Assembly: GCA_023525715.1 (NCBI GenBank)
Contig: CM042012.1
Location: 119,804,298 to 119,868,297 of the forward strand
Direction of reading: 5' to 3'
Origin: Cichorium intybus
Lineage: Eukaryota; Streptophyta; Magnoliopsida; Asterales; Asteraceae
Length of the DNA stretch: 64,000 nt
Shown piece after piece: positions 27,139 through 39,227 of the stretch (position 1 is its first letter; each line of letters starts with the position of its first letter). The notes below the pieces were generated by a model. The model saw only the letters and a list, made by a program, of their open reading frames with translations. It was not told the origin of the DNA and ran no database searches. Made by a program: the position numbers and the translations under genes.

Positions 27139-28278
27139 CTATGCTACTTGGTTCTCTCTTTTCTTACTACTGTTCACGCATGCGACTGCACTTTTTCTTG
27201 CTGTCACCCTTTTGACTGCAACACACCTCTCGTGAATCAGAAAAAGAAATGGGGAGCCCTTTTATTGTCCAGTCACTTCATTGCTACAGTTCATGAAATA
27301 TCCAACAGCCATCTTGCTTTATTTGTCTCTCGATAGTACCACATCAAATCTTCATTCAACGCTGGTTTGAACAAAGAAACGTTGCCATTTCTTTTTCTAT
27401 CCTTGCCGGTACAACCTAGTATATGAAAGCATTAAATGCTCAACTCTCTCCATATGCCACGTCAAAAGCAAATGAAGCACCGTCTCTCTCTCTCTCTCTC
27501 TTATAAAGCGACTGCAATGGCCTTTATCCAGTACAATGACATGTGTATCTTTCTCATTCTTGTACATAGCCGAAAGCAACAAAAAAAATTAGAAGACAAT
27601 GCGTGAAAGAAAAAGTTTTGCTGTATAATTCTCTGCTGGCCACGTCAAAAGCAACTATCACACATGCAATGAAGAAGCTTGTTCCTCATTAAATGCAATG
27701 TGACCAGTCAAGAAACACCTTTTACACATGCCCACGTCAATAATCTTTAAACAATTCTACGCTATATTCAAAAATGCCACATGATCCTCCTCTTGACGTG
27801 TCGCTGTCTTTCCGGATTCATATTGGGATATAGTGTAGTGGTAACTCAATTCTTTTACTTGACTTTATTTCGCGACTTGGGCCCATCGGAATTTACAGAA
27901 ATTCGACTTATTTGAAAATTATGTTGGGCCTTAGTATTGAGTATGGGCTATCGGGTTTCATGGACTCCATACAGACAAGTCTTAATTCGTGGTGTGAGCT
28001 GGAAGAAATACATGGGCTCAGTAATTATGTTTTGGACTGATACAAGATGTAATTATTGTGGGCTGAATTGATACAATCAGACACGGGCGTAATTATGTTT
28101 TGGACTGATACAAGATGTAATTATTGTGGGCTGAATTGATACAATCAGACACGGGCTTGTTACTTGGTGCTTCACAATTATTCATCTCGAAGGGAGTTAT
28201 CAGATTGATTTTTTTTATCGGGCGCGTTCTCATGACCGTATAGTTTTATGATTTCGTTAATCATAAAAAGGGGGAGAT
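27139..28278 (+). repeat. Element B internal region, right part, with 68-bp tandem duplication
   Basis: Begins with the CTATG duplication of element A. A 68-bp unit is repeated exactly or nearly so at 28021-28088 and 28089-28156. A (CT)n run lies near 27482-27501. A polypurine tract AAAAAGGGGGAGAT (28265-28278) precedes the next LTR. No gene is supported. Confidence 0.65.
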
Positions 28279-28584
28279 TGTTAGAGATTGTTATTGGTCA
28301 TTCGAGAAGATTGCTGAAGATTATTATTCACGAGTTTGATCGATTCGTTTCCTATGCCACGTCATCCATTCCGATCTTTGAGAGGGAGATTGTTGGGTGC
28401 AAAGTTCTTCATGATTATGATTTGGTGGCATGAGGAAGGCCCACTTAGGCGTATGGGCTTGTTCATTGGGCTCTTTATTTTGTCTAGACTATAAATAGTG
28501 TTTTATTCATTATTTGTATTTAATGATTCTAGAGGGAGTGGTGTGATAGTGATAGAGAGAGAAACACACATAGTAAACACACAT
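28279..28584 (+). repeat. Truncated 3' LTR of element B
   Basis: Begins TGTTAGAG after a polypurine tract. From 28391 it matches 270-463, and it stops at 28584 where element E begins. Its first 112 bp match, inverted, the right end of element E (34987-35098). Confidence 0.7.
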
Positions 28585-28605
28585 AGTTAATGTTCTGATA
28601 CCAAT

Positions 28606-28882
28606 TGTTGAGTCGGATTTGACGTGTGCGAAATAATAATAACGTGAAGATAGAAACAAATATCCAAGGTGCCAAATGATTAACTATCAAATATGTGAGA
28701 TGTACAAAAGATAAGCATAAAGCACAAACACCTCACATTGTGAGCTCTAACCTAAATAATGAATACTACATGAGTATATATAGGTTAGCATAAAACTAGG
28801 GCAAGGCCCAATAAACAAGGTTTTACTATGGGCCGACCAAGCTTGTCATGCATCACTCCATGAGGCCTTTTGTACCCCAACA
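28606..28882 (-). repeat. LTR-a of element E (core part)
   Basis: On the minus strand runs TGTTGGGGTAC to GACTCAACA. It aligns with 34690-34986, which has an extra segment of about 20 bp. Confidence 0.65.
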
Positions 28883-29461
28883 ATCTCCACCTCAAAGGGC
28901 AGAATGGATGATGTGTGGCAAGATGGCAAATGAACACTAGCGGAACCGAAGATGATGACCACACGGGATGTAGAGGCGAATCTGATATCCTCATATACGT
29001 GAAAACTCTCCCTCAACGTGTCACCGGTCTTCATACAATGTGATCGTGAAATAACCTGCTAGATATGAGAATGCGCTCAATCCGGAAATTCAATAAAAAC
29101 TCCCCCTCGACTTGAGTGTATTCGTCAATGCTCAAAAATTCGGCAAGTTACATTGAAAAGATATGAATCATGAAGTTCAAAAATGTTCTCGTGTTCTTGT
29201 TCATCCGTTCTTGATCACGATTCATTAAAAAAATTGTTTTCGATGTGGGGGTTTGACTTTGTTTAGAGTAGGGTTCCAAAATTTTACAAATTGGGGTTTG
29301 AATTTGGGTTAAAATAGGTTAAAGAATTGGGTTCGGATTGGTTTAAAAATATGTTTCGGATTGGTTAGGTGTATTGGGTTAAAAGTGGTTGAAAATTTTT
29401 GGTTTAAATGGTTTTGGTTTGGTTGTTGGGTTGGATTAGATCCGAATGTGTGTTGGGCTCC
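28883..29461 (-). other. Element E sequence left of the hAT insertion
   Basis: Contains probable extra U3 of LTR-a, then a polypurine-like complement ACTCCCCCTCGACTTG near 29099-29114, then TTGGGTT-rich non-coding sequence. No gene seen. Confidence 0.4.
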
Positions 29462-29484
29462 ATTGGGTATAGAGGTGCCCATTT

Positions 29485-29680
29485 GCCGGTTAAAACCGGT
29501 TTCGGTTTTTCTTAGAACCGGTTTTTATTTTAACCGGTTTTGGCATGACCGGTTTCGGTTAAAACCGAACCGGTTTAGGCCGGTTTTTTGGGTGAGAATG
29601 TATAACCGGTAGAACCGGTTCCGGTTCCGGTTAAAACCGGTTTTTATATAACCGGTTCCGGTTAAACCGGTCCAAAAACC
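29485..29680. repeat. Subterminal CCGGTT repeat cluster, left end of hAT
   Basis: AACCGG or its complement CCGGTT recurs many times in both orientations within about 200 bp; a matching cluster is at 32390-32610. Such subterminal motifs are known binding sites of hAT transposases. Confidence 0.8.
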
Positions 29681-30080
29681 GATTTCAAAGTATTAAATCT
29701 TTAAAAATCCAAAAAAATACTAAAAAAATACTAAAAAAATACTATAAAAATACCTAAAAATATATATTGTCTTTGGTTATGATATACAATAAGAAACAAC
29801 ATTATTTGAACTTGAATAACATTGATTGAAATTGAAATGAAAAAAACAAACGTGAACGACCAATTACGTTTTATAAAAAACTAGGAATTATAGTTTTCGA
29901 ATAACAGAGGTTCAACATCGAAAAACTTAGGTCAATCTCCAACACATTACATAAACTAGGAATGATAGTCTTCATCTAGAAATACCAAAGTTTTAAAATT
30001 CAAATTACATAAACGTCAATAATAATAATAATAGTAGGAATTATAGTCTTCAAATTTGTCGTCTTCAAATCTTCAAGCCT

Positions 30081-32187
30081 TTAATCCGAAAATTCTTCAA
30101 TCTCACCCTCATCAACTTCGGTCGTTGGAGGTGATATCCTCATTGCAACTTCTTCTTCGTGGATATACTCTTCCACCGGTGGTAAAAGCGGCCCTTCGAG
30201 CGAAACGCAATTTTGTATCCTTTCAACGCCATCCAAATAGTCCTTCAAGCAAACGCATACTTCCATCGATTCGGCCGTGAGTTTGGACCTTCTTTCCGTG
30301 ATGACCCTGCCACTAAATGAAAAAGCGGATTCCGAAGCTACCGTAGAAGCTTGGACGGTTAGTAAATCGCGGGCCATGGCGGCTAGAATCGGGAATTGCA
30401 CTTCCTTTTCTTTCCACCAAGCCAAAATATCAAAGTTTTGAAATTTCTTCGACGGTAAAGTGGGCTAAAAAGTTTGTGGCCATATAATTGCCCAATTCGC
30501 TACTTGGGGCGGAAGTACGTTGGCGTTTTGTGGCATCCTCCATCAAAGTGTTATAAAGATTTATGTTAACGTTTCTTCCCGATAAAGATGAACCGGTCAT
30601 ACCTCTACGAATATGATCAACTATTACATTAGTTGGTTGACCATATTTGGTAGCGTACATTTCAAATAATTTTTTGAAAGAGTCATTGAATTTAAATACT
30701 TGATTTTGAACGAAATTTGGTTCGAGTTCACTTAATCCCAAGTTTTCATAAATTTGCCCCATTAAAACGTTTACACCACCCACATTTATAGTCGGGTTTA
30801 GGGCGGCGGCACATGTGAAGACTAAAGGCAATTCCCGAAAATATTTTAAAAATTTGCTTTTCATAGCAATAACCATATTTTGAAACAATGTGATCGAAGA
30901 ATACTCGAAATTTGCCATTTTTTCCGTCATAAGAAAAATTTGATTTAAAACCAACGGACTCGTGGGATAGTAAACGCCCGACAACAAAGTTGTTGCCTCC
31001 TTGAAAATTTGTAGAAAATTTGTTAGTTCTTGAAGCAAATTCCAATCCGATTCGGGGATTGAAACCGATCGACGTTTTTCAACAAGTATTTCATTAAACG
31101 CATTAAGTGTGAGTTTTTGACGTAAAATGCTTTCAAACATAAAACAAGTTGAGTTCCATCTTGTGGGTGTGTCAAAGTTAGGGCCTAAACATGGTTCGTT
31201 ACATTGTGCACAAAAAAACCGGTAATTAGCTTGTCGTTGGTTACTTGTGCCATAAATTGTGGTTAAAAGATTTTTAAATTTCGTACGTAAATCATCACAA
31301 ACTTGAAGCCCGGCTTGCACACTTATATTTATAATATGTGCAATACATCGGGTATGAAAAAAGTCGCCATCTAAAATTGGTTTTAGTCTTAATTTCATTC
31401 GATTGATGGCGTTGGTGTTGTTTGACGCGTTATCGAGGGACATAGAAAAGACTTTATCGTCTATTTTATATTCCGCCATAACGTCCAATAATATTTTTAA
31501 TAAGTTTGCACCGGTATGTGGATAACCAAATAATTTAAAATCTATTGTCCGTTTCATCATTAGCCAACTATCGGGATGAAACCAATGAGCGGTAACGGCT
31601 AAATAGGAATTTGCATTTCCGTGGGGGGCGGTCCAAACGTCACAAGTTAGCGAAATCGAATTTTTGTAGTTTGCAAATCCTACAATTATTTCGGATTTCG
31701 CTTTGGCCCAAAGTGCAATAGCATCACGTCGAAGAGTATTACGACTTACAGCGGAGTATCGAGGTTGAAGTTTCGTTTTGATGATTTCCGTAAGCCGCGG
31801 GTTGTCGAAGTGGTCGAATGGAAGTGCTTCTTGGATGACAAACTTGGCAAAGGCTTCTCTTACGGCATCGTTGTCGTACACAAATAAAGCGCCGTCCGAT
31901 CCAATTGTAGTTTGCGTCGGATCGGTGCTAGTTTGTTGGAGTGCTTTGCAACCGCTACTTATATGTGACCTCAACGTTGAGTTGCTCGTTGATGAATAAA
32001 ACCTCCCACATTTCTTGCACCGAGCTTTTTTCGCACCATCTCTCATAACACAATAATCGAAATTCGACCAAACATCGGCGGATCGCGTTGTGGTTTTGAT
32101 TTCCGCTACATCATCGTTGGTATAGATTCGTGTTATTCCGGAAGTACCAACGGAAGCGGAACCGGTAGCGGAACATGACGAAGCCAT
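30081..32187 (-). pseudogene. hAT transposase, one frameshift before the dimerisation domain
   Basis: The main frame starts at ATG 32185-32187 and runs 585 codons to 30430. It has an N-terminal BED-type zinc finger (CKKCGRFYSS...LRSHISSGC, about residues 57-80) and an RNase H-like catalytic region with SLTCDVWTAPHG, HTRCIAHIINISVQ and TRWNST. The C-terminal hAT dimerisation domain (AWWKEKEVQFPILAAMARDLL, STVASESAFSFSGR) is encoded at 30081-30425 in another frame. The switch lies at an A-run near 30432-30440 and needs one base. Together about 700 residues, the normal family length. It probably cut and joined its own ends before this lesion. Confidence 0.92.
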
Positions 32188-32637
32188 CTTGAAATTGTTA
32201 GAAAATAGGTCGGGAATGCGAAAAACGTCGAGAATTGTGAGCGTTTTTTGCGGGGTGTTGAAACCAAATGAACCAACATCTATTTATACTAACAAATGAG
32301 GGGTAAAATGGGAATTTAGGGGTTTTAAACGGCTATAAACGGCTATAAACCGAGCAAAAGAAGCAAAAAAAACCAAAAAATCCCGTTTTTTAACGGCTAC
32401 AAAAAAAAAAACCGGAAAAAACCGGTTATTTTCCGGTTAAAAAACCGGTTAAAAAAAACCGGTTAAAAAACCGGCTCAAAAAACCGGTCTGCGCAAAGGA
32501 ATGGTAACCGGCTCCTAACCGGCGGTTCGGTTAAACCGGAACCGGTTCTTGGCTAACCGGTTATTGAAAAAACCGGTCCGGTTTTTTTTTTTCGGTTTTT
32601 ATAAAAACCGGTTACGATGGGCACCTCTAATTGGGTA

Positions 32638-34689
32638 CGAATTGCATTTCTTTGGGAGTAGGTTTGACTATAAAGTCAAACGTGACTTAGTTGTCTTCGT
32701 CCCCATTAAACGCAGCATCTGGTTTTGACGTCTTCTTCCATTTTCATCATCGTACCAATCCGATTAGCCACCCCCTTCGTATACATTCCAGTTGTTCCCA
32801 TCCTCTTCATCCCTTACGTTTTCTATTTCGATTTGGTTTCAACTTTTCTGATTCTGTATGACTTGCCTTCGCCATCTCCAATCACCGATTTCAATTCATC
32901 ACCATCCGAAGGTAAGGTCTCCAATACCCTTCGTACTCATCTTCTCCAGTTCCGATTGAAGCCTGCGAAGGCAGTCAATCCAATTCTACGACTTCCGTTT
33001 TCAGATCTGTTTTTCTTTTCATTCGATTTTTCTTCCATCTTTTGCGTCGACATCACAGCTCATCTTAATACAAAGCCGTCTTATTCTTCTCCATCTTCAT
33101 CGTTATCAGTTCAAAGCTACTTTCTTTTCCGATTTACACACAACCCCAGGCTCCAAAGGTATCTAACCCTTCGGCGTCGTCTTTTTCTCTCCGATCGACA
33201 ACCACCGAAGGCAGTCACACCTTCGTCTTCATCATCAGCATATAATCATCTTTTCTTCACCTTCTCCATCATACCGTTCGCTTTCATCGGTTTACACAAC
33301 CATCCGAATTAGATCAAAGATGATAAGGTATGCGATTTGTTGACTGCAAAGCCAACATCCCTTCGTATACTATCTTTCATCCGCTTCGTCTCTGTTTTCT
33401 CTTTTCTCTTCGGATTGAACCCAAAACCACAAACACACATCGTCTGATATTATCGTGTCTTTGAAGATCTGAGTGGTTTACGACGAAAAAAGTTACCGTC
33501 AAACTCAAGAACACCATAAAGTGCTCAACATCCTGGTTCCAGATCCAATTCATTCTCGATCCAAACAGGTGGGTTTATGTCATGGATTATTGTATCCAAA
33601 CACATTGAATAGCTGATCTAAAATTGGTTTTATCACAGGTAGGTTTAGATTGTCGTTTTCGTCGTATCTATTTTCAATTGGGAATTTTGGAAGCGTATTG
33701 ATTTTCATAGATTTGCAGATCTATTTTCGATATGAACGAATGGATATTCTATTTGTATTTTCATTTTTCAACCGGTTTGTGTACAGATGGATTTGATAAA
33801 CACAGTCAACATTTTGATGAATGAATATCAAATCAGATAAATAATAACGAGAACGAGAACCAATGTGTGAATTTTGAGATCTAGAAACGTAGAGATGAAA
33901 AGTCGAATTGAGTCTACTTTCCATTTTGAACAATCGATTAAGAATGGAAATAAATAAAACTATGAGGCTGGATCTGTACCAGTAGGACAAGGATATGACT
34001 CAAAGATACGGCAAATATGATCAGTTCAAAATTTTGTGTTTACACAAATCTGAACAATAAATGAGGCTGAATTTGTAATTTGGGGCTGAATTTGTAATTT
34101 GGGGCTGAACAATAAAGATACGGCAAATATGATCAGTTCAAAACTATGAGGCTGGATCTGTACCAGTAGGACAAGGAAATAAATAAAACTATGAGGCTGA
34201 ATTTGTAATTTGGGCTTAATAAATGGATATGAACAGTAAACACAAATCTGAACAATATAACAAATTTGGAATGATGAACAGTGAAACAGATTTGGGCAGC
34301 ATATTGGAAAGCAAACCATGAATATAGATCTAGATAAGATTAAGACATGAATGAATAAATTTTTAGATCTAGACTATGGATGAACATGATGAACAATGGA
34401 TGAAGAAATCTAATGTAAACATGAATATCTAATAATCAAGATAAATTGTAAAAGAAATGATGTGTCAACTCTTTCAATAATAAAATCTTGATGATGAACA
34501 TTAACATGAACACTATGATGAATACCAAGAACAAGATGAATAATAACCCAAAAAGATAAATGAATCCAAAAATTCATGAGAGTCTCACCAACAATCCTTG
34601 AAACTTGAAACAATTTTAAAAAGTTGTCAAATCGAGATCGTTCCCTTGAAATAATCGCAAAATCTTCAAGGTACGGCTCTGATACTAAT
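32638..34689 (-). other. Element E sequence right of the hAT insertion
   Basis: About 32700-33320 is T/C-rich on the plus strand with CTTCGTC-type words and one unsupported 195-codon frame. At about 33550-33650 splice-like CAG/GTGGGT and CACAG/GTAG steps are present, which could mean captured gene leader sequence. At 33955-34240 several segments are duplicated, including GATACGGCAAATATGATCAG (near 34006 and 34114) and ACTATGAGGCTGGATCTG (near 33959 and 34143). No supported gene. Confidence 0.4.
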
Positions 34690-35098
34690 TGTAAAGTCGG
34701 ATTTGACATGTGCGGAATAATAATAATGTAAAGATCGAATCAAATATCCAAGGTGCCGAATGATTGATTATCAAATATGTGAGGTGTACAAAAGATCTTG
34801 CTCCAATCCATAGGATGAGCATAAGAAAATACAATATCACATTGTGAGCTCTAACCTAATCAATGAATACTACATGAGTATATATATGTTAGCATAAAAC
34901 TAGGGCAAGTCCCAATAAACAAGGTTTTACAATGGGCCGACCAAGCTTGTCATGCATCACTCCATGTGGGCCTTTGTACCACAACAATCTCCCTCTCAAA
35001 GATCGGAATGGATGACGTGGCATAGGAAACGAATCGATCAAACGCGTGAATAATAATCTTCAGCAATCTTCTCGAATGACCAATAACAATCTCTAACA
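34690..35098 (-). repeat. 5' LTR of element E (LTR-b)
   Basis: 409 bp; on the minus strand begins TGTTAGAG and ends CGACTTTACA, followed by the primer site. The first 112 bp (35098-34987) are the inverse of 28279-28390 in element B, while the rest is distinct from B. U3 homology between two families is notable. Confidence 0.7.
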
Positions 35099-35946
35099 AA
35101 GTCAGTGGGAGTATCGTTGTTATCTGCATATCACTGTATGTTAATTACATATTGTTTCTAGGAAACATCTCTTATCATTACAAAGTGTAATGACTTGGTA
35201 TTAAGAGACGGTTCGATATGAAAGACTTAAAAGAGATACAGCGTACTTAGGTGGTTGCGAACATCTATGAGATAGATCAAAAACTCTGCCAATATGATCT
35301 TGATAAGATTCAAGATGCATAGCCGCAGGAAAGGGTTTTCCTATCATTACAAAGTGTGATGACTTGGCATTAGAGATATAAAGAAGGTGCAACATACTCA
35401 CGTAGTTTATAGACGTCTATCGGATAGATGAAATCATCAGTATAGACCTAGCCATTGTAAGCATGATCTTGATAAGATTCAAGATGCATGAGAAAGAGCC
35501 TCTGAAAGGAAATAGTTTTCTCGAAAAATCATGACACAGATAATCTCTAGATTCCATAAGGGTTTGGGATAAGATTAGATCGAGTTCCACGAGCCTTTTG
35601 GATCGATCAGAAGTGTTATGAACATGTCCTGATGACTTAATGCTTAGAGCATAGTAAGTTGGATTCAGGATATAACTTGGCTGAGGACACTGGATGGATT
35701 ATTTGAATAGACGTGAGAAATCATTGGGAAATGATTGGGGAGAATGTTAGCAACAATTTGAAAGGAGTTTCGAATCGGCAACTATTTACACCAGGACGTG
35801 GTGCTGTAAGACTTCATGGTTAAAGAGTTTCGTTGGTATTCTGATGGAGCACGTGTGGATCACCGGCACATCATAACACCTCGAAATAGTCTTAGGGTGC
35901 AGTCATGAAGACTAAAGACCCCGAGAACCTTGGGTAGTGACAGTCA
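35099..35946 (+). pseudogene. Internal remnant of Copia element F, left part
   Basis: No open frame. Repeated words such as TATCATTACAAAGTGTRATGA (about 35173 and 35342) and CTTGATAAGATTCAAGATGC (about 35299 and 35470) show internal duplication. It continues across element D into 55685-56753 and then the F LTR. I infer decayed 3' non-coding retroelement sequence. Confidence 0.45.
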
Positions 35947-36272
35947 TGTTAGGAATCGGACAGGGTACACGCAGCGGAAACACTATTACACACACACAAA
36001 CGAAACGAGAAAATAAAGCAATAAGAATACAAGGATTTTACGTGGTTCGGATTCGGTGTAAATCCTACGTCCACGGGCTGCAACTAGATTTTTCTTATTA
36101 ACTCAATAAGATTACAATTTATAATTGTTGGTGCATTTTTCTTCTCAACCAAAGCCTTGTATTTATAGCCTTAGGAATTGAATGTGAATTGAGAAAATAA
36201 AAATCAAGCTTGAAGACTTTGATCTCACCTACCTTTGACAAAAACTTCACCAACCCAATCTTTCACCTAACA
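35947..36272 (-). repeat. 3' LTR of element D
   Basis: 326 bp; complement of TATAAATA near 36160-36167. Nearly identical to 55361-55684. Confidence 0.88.
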
Positions 36273-36402
36273 ATCTCCCACTTGAAGATTTTGAACAATA
36301 CAGTAACTTCAGTAATCCTTAACCAAATCAGTCTTTCAAGCTTCCAGTTCCTAAGAACAAGCTAAACTTAGTCAATTTCCTAGTTGCAGCCGCCCCTCAT
36401 CA

Positions 36403-36901
36403 TCAAGTACTAGAAGGGCCAGTTGAAGCTCCCACTAGCTCCAACTCAGCCGTGGCTAATCCCACCACTGACTCATCCTCTGTCTCAACCGGTTTGGACA
36501 CTCCACCAGCTCCAGAGATACACCGAGGACCACTAACACTCTCCAAACTTTGCAAACTTCCAACAGGAGAGAATTTTTCAGTCTTAGTCTTCAAAACCCA
36601 ACGGCTCTTTGTTACTGTACCCGGAACACACCCCGTGCTCCCACTGTCACAAAATCCCCTGAATGGTTTAGACTTTTCGACTCGTTCAGCTAACATCCCC
36701 TTGGCTCCAGAATTCATGTTTGCAAAATGAACTCTCTTAGCACTAGATTTAGCGAACCATATTTTTTCATGCTTAACGGGGACGGTCATACTTCCCTCAG
36801 CAGGTACCTCAACCATATACAATGACACACGCTTCATACCTTGAGCAATCACCGAATTACCATTGACCACCCTCCATTTACCACCACCAAACCTTACTTC
36901 C
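36403..36901 (-). pseudogene. C-terminal half of the element D gag-protease ORF
   Basis: Continues in frame from 54107 once the G insertion and its duplicated CTTCC are removed. It encodes EVRFGGGKWRVVNGNSVIAQG and SLYMVEVP, typical of the Copia segment after protease. Instead of the expected integrase zinc-finger region it goes into an unfamiliar basic, Ser/Gly-rich tail (WFAKSSAKRVHFAN, SRWVLKTKTEKFSP) and stops at 36403. The tail is open and so may have been under coding constraint. With the N-terminal part the product is about 522 residues. Confidence 0.75.
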
Positions 36902-38894
36902 TGTAACACCATGATACTTTTGTTAAGTATTTATACGTTAATCATAGTGTATTTATGATTTAATATGGTGTTCTAAGTATGTGAAGGACCAATTATATAA
37001 AAATATTGTTTGCTTGTGGCAAAAGTATAAGAAAAGAAAGTTTATATGTGATAAAATATGAGAAAAGTGCCAAAAGTTCAAGAAATGGAACTTAGGGACT
37101 AAATTTGAAAAATCTGGAAGTATAAATAGGAGAGTTGACTCTCCTATGTGGCTGATCATTTGGAGAAGCTACGGGAAGGATTTTGGTGATGCGATTTCTG
37201 CAAATTCTTGAGAAGTGAAGCAGAAATTAGGCCAAGTGTTTGAAGAATGAAGATTTGGCAAGTAAAATAAGGTAAGTAATTGACTTTTTAGTCAAGTTCT
37301 TGAATATGATTTTCATGGGATGAACTGAAATTCGAATTCCAGTCATAATCCATGATAATTACATGATTTCTAAGTTGAAATAAGTTATGTATTAAGAACA
37401 TAACTCAAAGATATGAAAGTAGGTTGCTATTATTGAAAATTTGGAACTTTGCTCAAGAACTCTAGTGTAACACCAAGATACTCTTTATATGTAAATATAA
37501 TAAAAGGGTAAATTGGTCATTTTACCTTAGAAGGGTAATTTGGTCTTTTGGATAGACAAGGATTTAGTTTGTAATAATATTTTGAGTTTTGGACTTGAAA
37601 TGTTATAAAAACTGGTTTTTGTCATAAAAATGTGTTAGTTGTGGCAAAAGTTTAAGAAATAGAATTCCAAGGACTAAAATGCAATTTCTGGAAATATAAA
37701 GCTAGAACATTCTCCCACATATGCAGAAAAGTTTAGAAGCTAAGGGAGAGAGTTCTTGAGCGATCGTTGCAAGTCTGGGAGATTTCTTGAAGGTTTGAAG
37801 CTTGTAATTCGACTATTGGCTTTGGATTGAAGAATTGGAAGTATTGAAGGTTAGTATTTTAAGTTCTAACCTAGTTTGTTCTTGATGAACTTTTATAGAA
37901 ACTGAAACTTGTAATTTCAGTCATGAATTATGTGTTTAAGTGACTTAATACTTCCAGTAAGTCATGCTAAAAGAACTTAATTCAAGAATATGGAAGTAGG
38001 TTGCTATTGTTGAAGAATTGAGATTTTGATCAAGAACCCTAGATTGTGAGTTCTTGTGATAAACTTGATTCTAATGGCTTAAAATGAGTTCTAGATGCTA
38101 TATTGACTGAAACAAATCAGTAGAAACAATTAAACTTTGATAATTTTGGTTTTGGACCAAAATTGTGAAAACGGGAAATTGTGGAAATAGAATTGAATTT
38201 GACAATTCTATGGTTTAAAACTTGTTATTAGTCAAAGGTTTTGGTCCTAGAACAATCCCTAATGATTAAGTCGAGTATTAAGGGCTTAAAATGAGAAAAT
38301 TTGATTTTCTAGCACAAAAAACGGGCTTACTGGCTAGAATCGCAGGGATCGCGACCCGACCAAGGGGTGGATCGCGACCCGATCCCGCGGCAGAAATGAA
38401 CATTTCCTCTGTTGAAATTTTAAGCATTTTCCAAGTTTGATTTTGATGCTAGGCTTATCCGATTGACCTGAAATTTTAAACATAGGTCTAATATGTTGCG
38501 AAACTTCATGGAAAATTGTCGGAATACGTATACGACCTCCCGAAAGTACTGTAGTAGAATACGCGTATTTCAGGAAGTGTATTAAAATTTTATAACGATG
38601 GTTATTGATTGGAAATGCTTGGAAATGGTCCCCAATTGTATTATATAGGACTCTTATGTAGTAGAGTCAACTGAAATAGTAATTAACCTATGATCATTTG
38701 GTATATAAATGAATATATAGGTACGGGACGAACGGTTGTAGTGTATACAAAGACAAGAAACAACCGGAACTAAATGCAGCGAGTATCCAGGTGAGTAATC
38801 TCACTTATATCATATATGATATGTATTGATTAGACTGTTACAGATTGAAACAGATTTGGGGGACGAAACTTGACAGTTTACAGACGCATTGAAA

Positions 38895-39185
38895 AGACAA
38901 TACCAGATAAGCCGTGAGTCTGCGATAGACAAGAACGGAGCTGTGAGTCATTAATACAACAATACCAGATAAGCCGTGAGTCTATGAAAGACAAGAACGG
39001 AGCTGTGAGTCGATAATAAAAAGTAAAAAAGACAATACCAGATAAGCCGTGAGTCTGTGAAAGACAAGAACGGAGCTGTGAGTCAACAAAAATAAAAAGA
39101 CAATACCGGGTAAGCCGTGAGTCAATGAAATGACAAGAACGGAGCCGTGAGTCAATGAAATGACAAGAACGGAGCCGTGAGTCTA
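38895..39185 (+). repeat. Tandem repeat in element H LTR
   Basis: A unit of roughly 50-60 bp alternating AATACCRGRTAAGCCGTGAG and AAGAACGGAGCYGTGAGTC recurs about five times. Copies contain short GAGTC/GACTC-type self-complementary pieces. The 3' LTR has it at about 44955-45215 with one 30-bp sub-unit fewer. Confidence 0.75.
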
Positions 39186-39227
39186 GGAAAAAGCGGGGCA
39201 AACTCGTGAGCCAAAAATGATTATGAT

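Larger units (their letters stand above)
29470..32629 (-). mobile_element. hAT DNA transposon, nearly autonomous
   Basis: Terminal inverted repeats TAGAGGTGCCCAT are perfect at both ends. An 8-bp duplication ATTGGGTA lies at 29462-29469 and 32630-32637. Subterminal zones (about 29485-29680 and 32390-32610) are packed with AACCGG/CCGGTT motifs, as expected for transposase-binding sites. The minus-strand transposase fills the centre and has one frameshift. It sits inside element E. Confidence 0.95.
28585..35098 (-). mobile_element. Element E: non-autonomous LTR retroelement carrying a hAT transposon
   Basis: Two related LTRs lie in minus orientation. The 5' LTR is 34690-35098, with a tRNA-iMet primer site just left of it (CTCTGATACTAAT, 34677-34689). 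The 3' LTR includes 28606-28882 and probably extends to a polypurine-like run near 29100. A second PBS-like GTTCTGATACCAAT sits left of that LTR (28592-28605), suggesting a tandem or recombined arrangement. The interior has no retroviral-type coding motif; a hAT element occupies 29470-32629. Confidence 0.6.

Noticed and set aside
28391..28391. TGTTGGG as the true start of the element B downstream LTR
   Set aside because: A better polypurine tract lies at 28265-28278 and the homologous LTR of element E starts at the equivalent of 28279; the internal GAGGGAGAT is a U3 feature.
32725..33312. 195-codon Ser/Phe-rich plus-strand frame
   Set aside because: Low-complexity T/C-rich sequence with no domain or homologue that I recognise; probably leader-like DNA.
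38895..39185. CRISPR-like repeat array
   Set aside because: Plant nuclear DNA with direct tandem repeats inside an LTR; no constant repeats with unique spacers and no cas genes.
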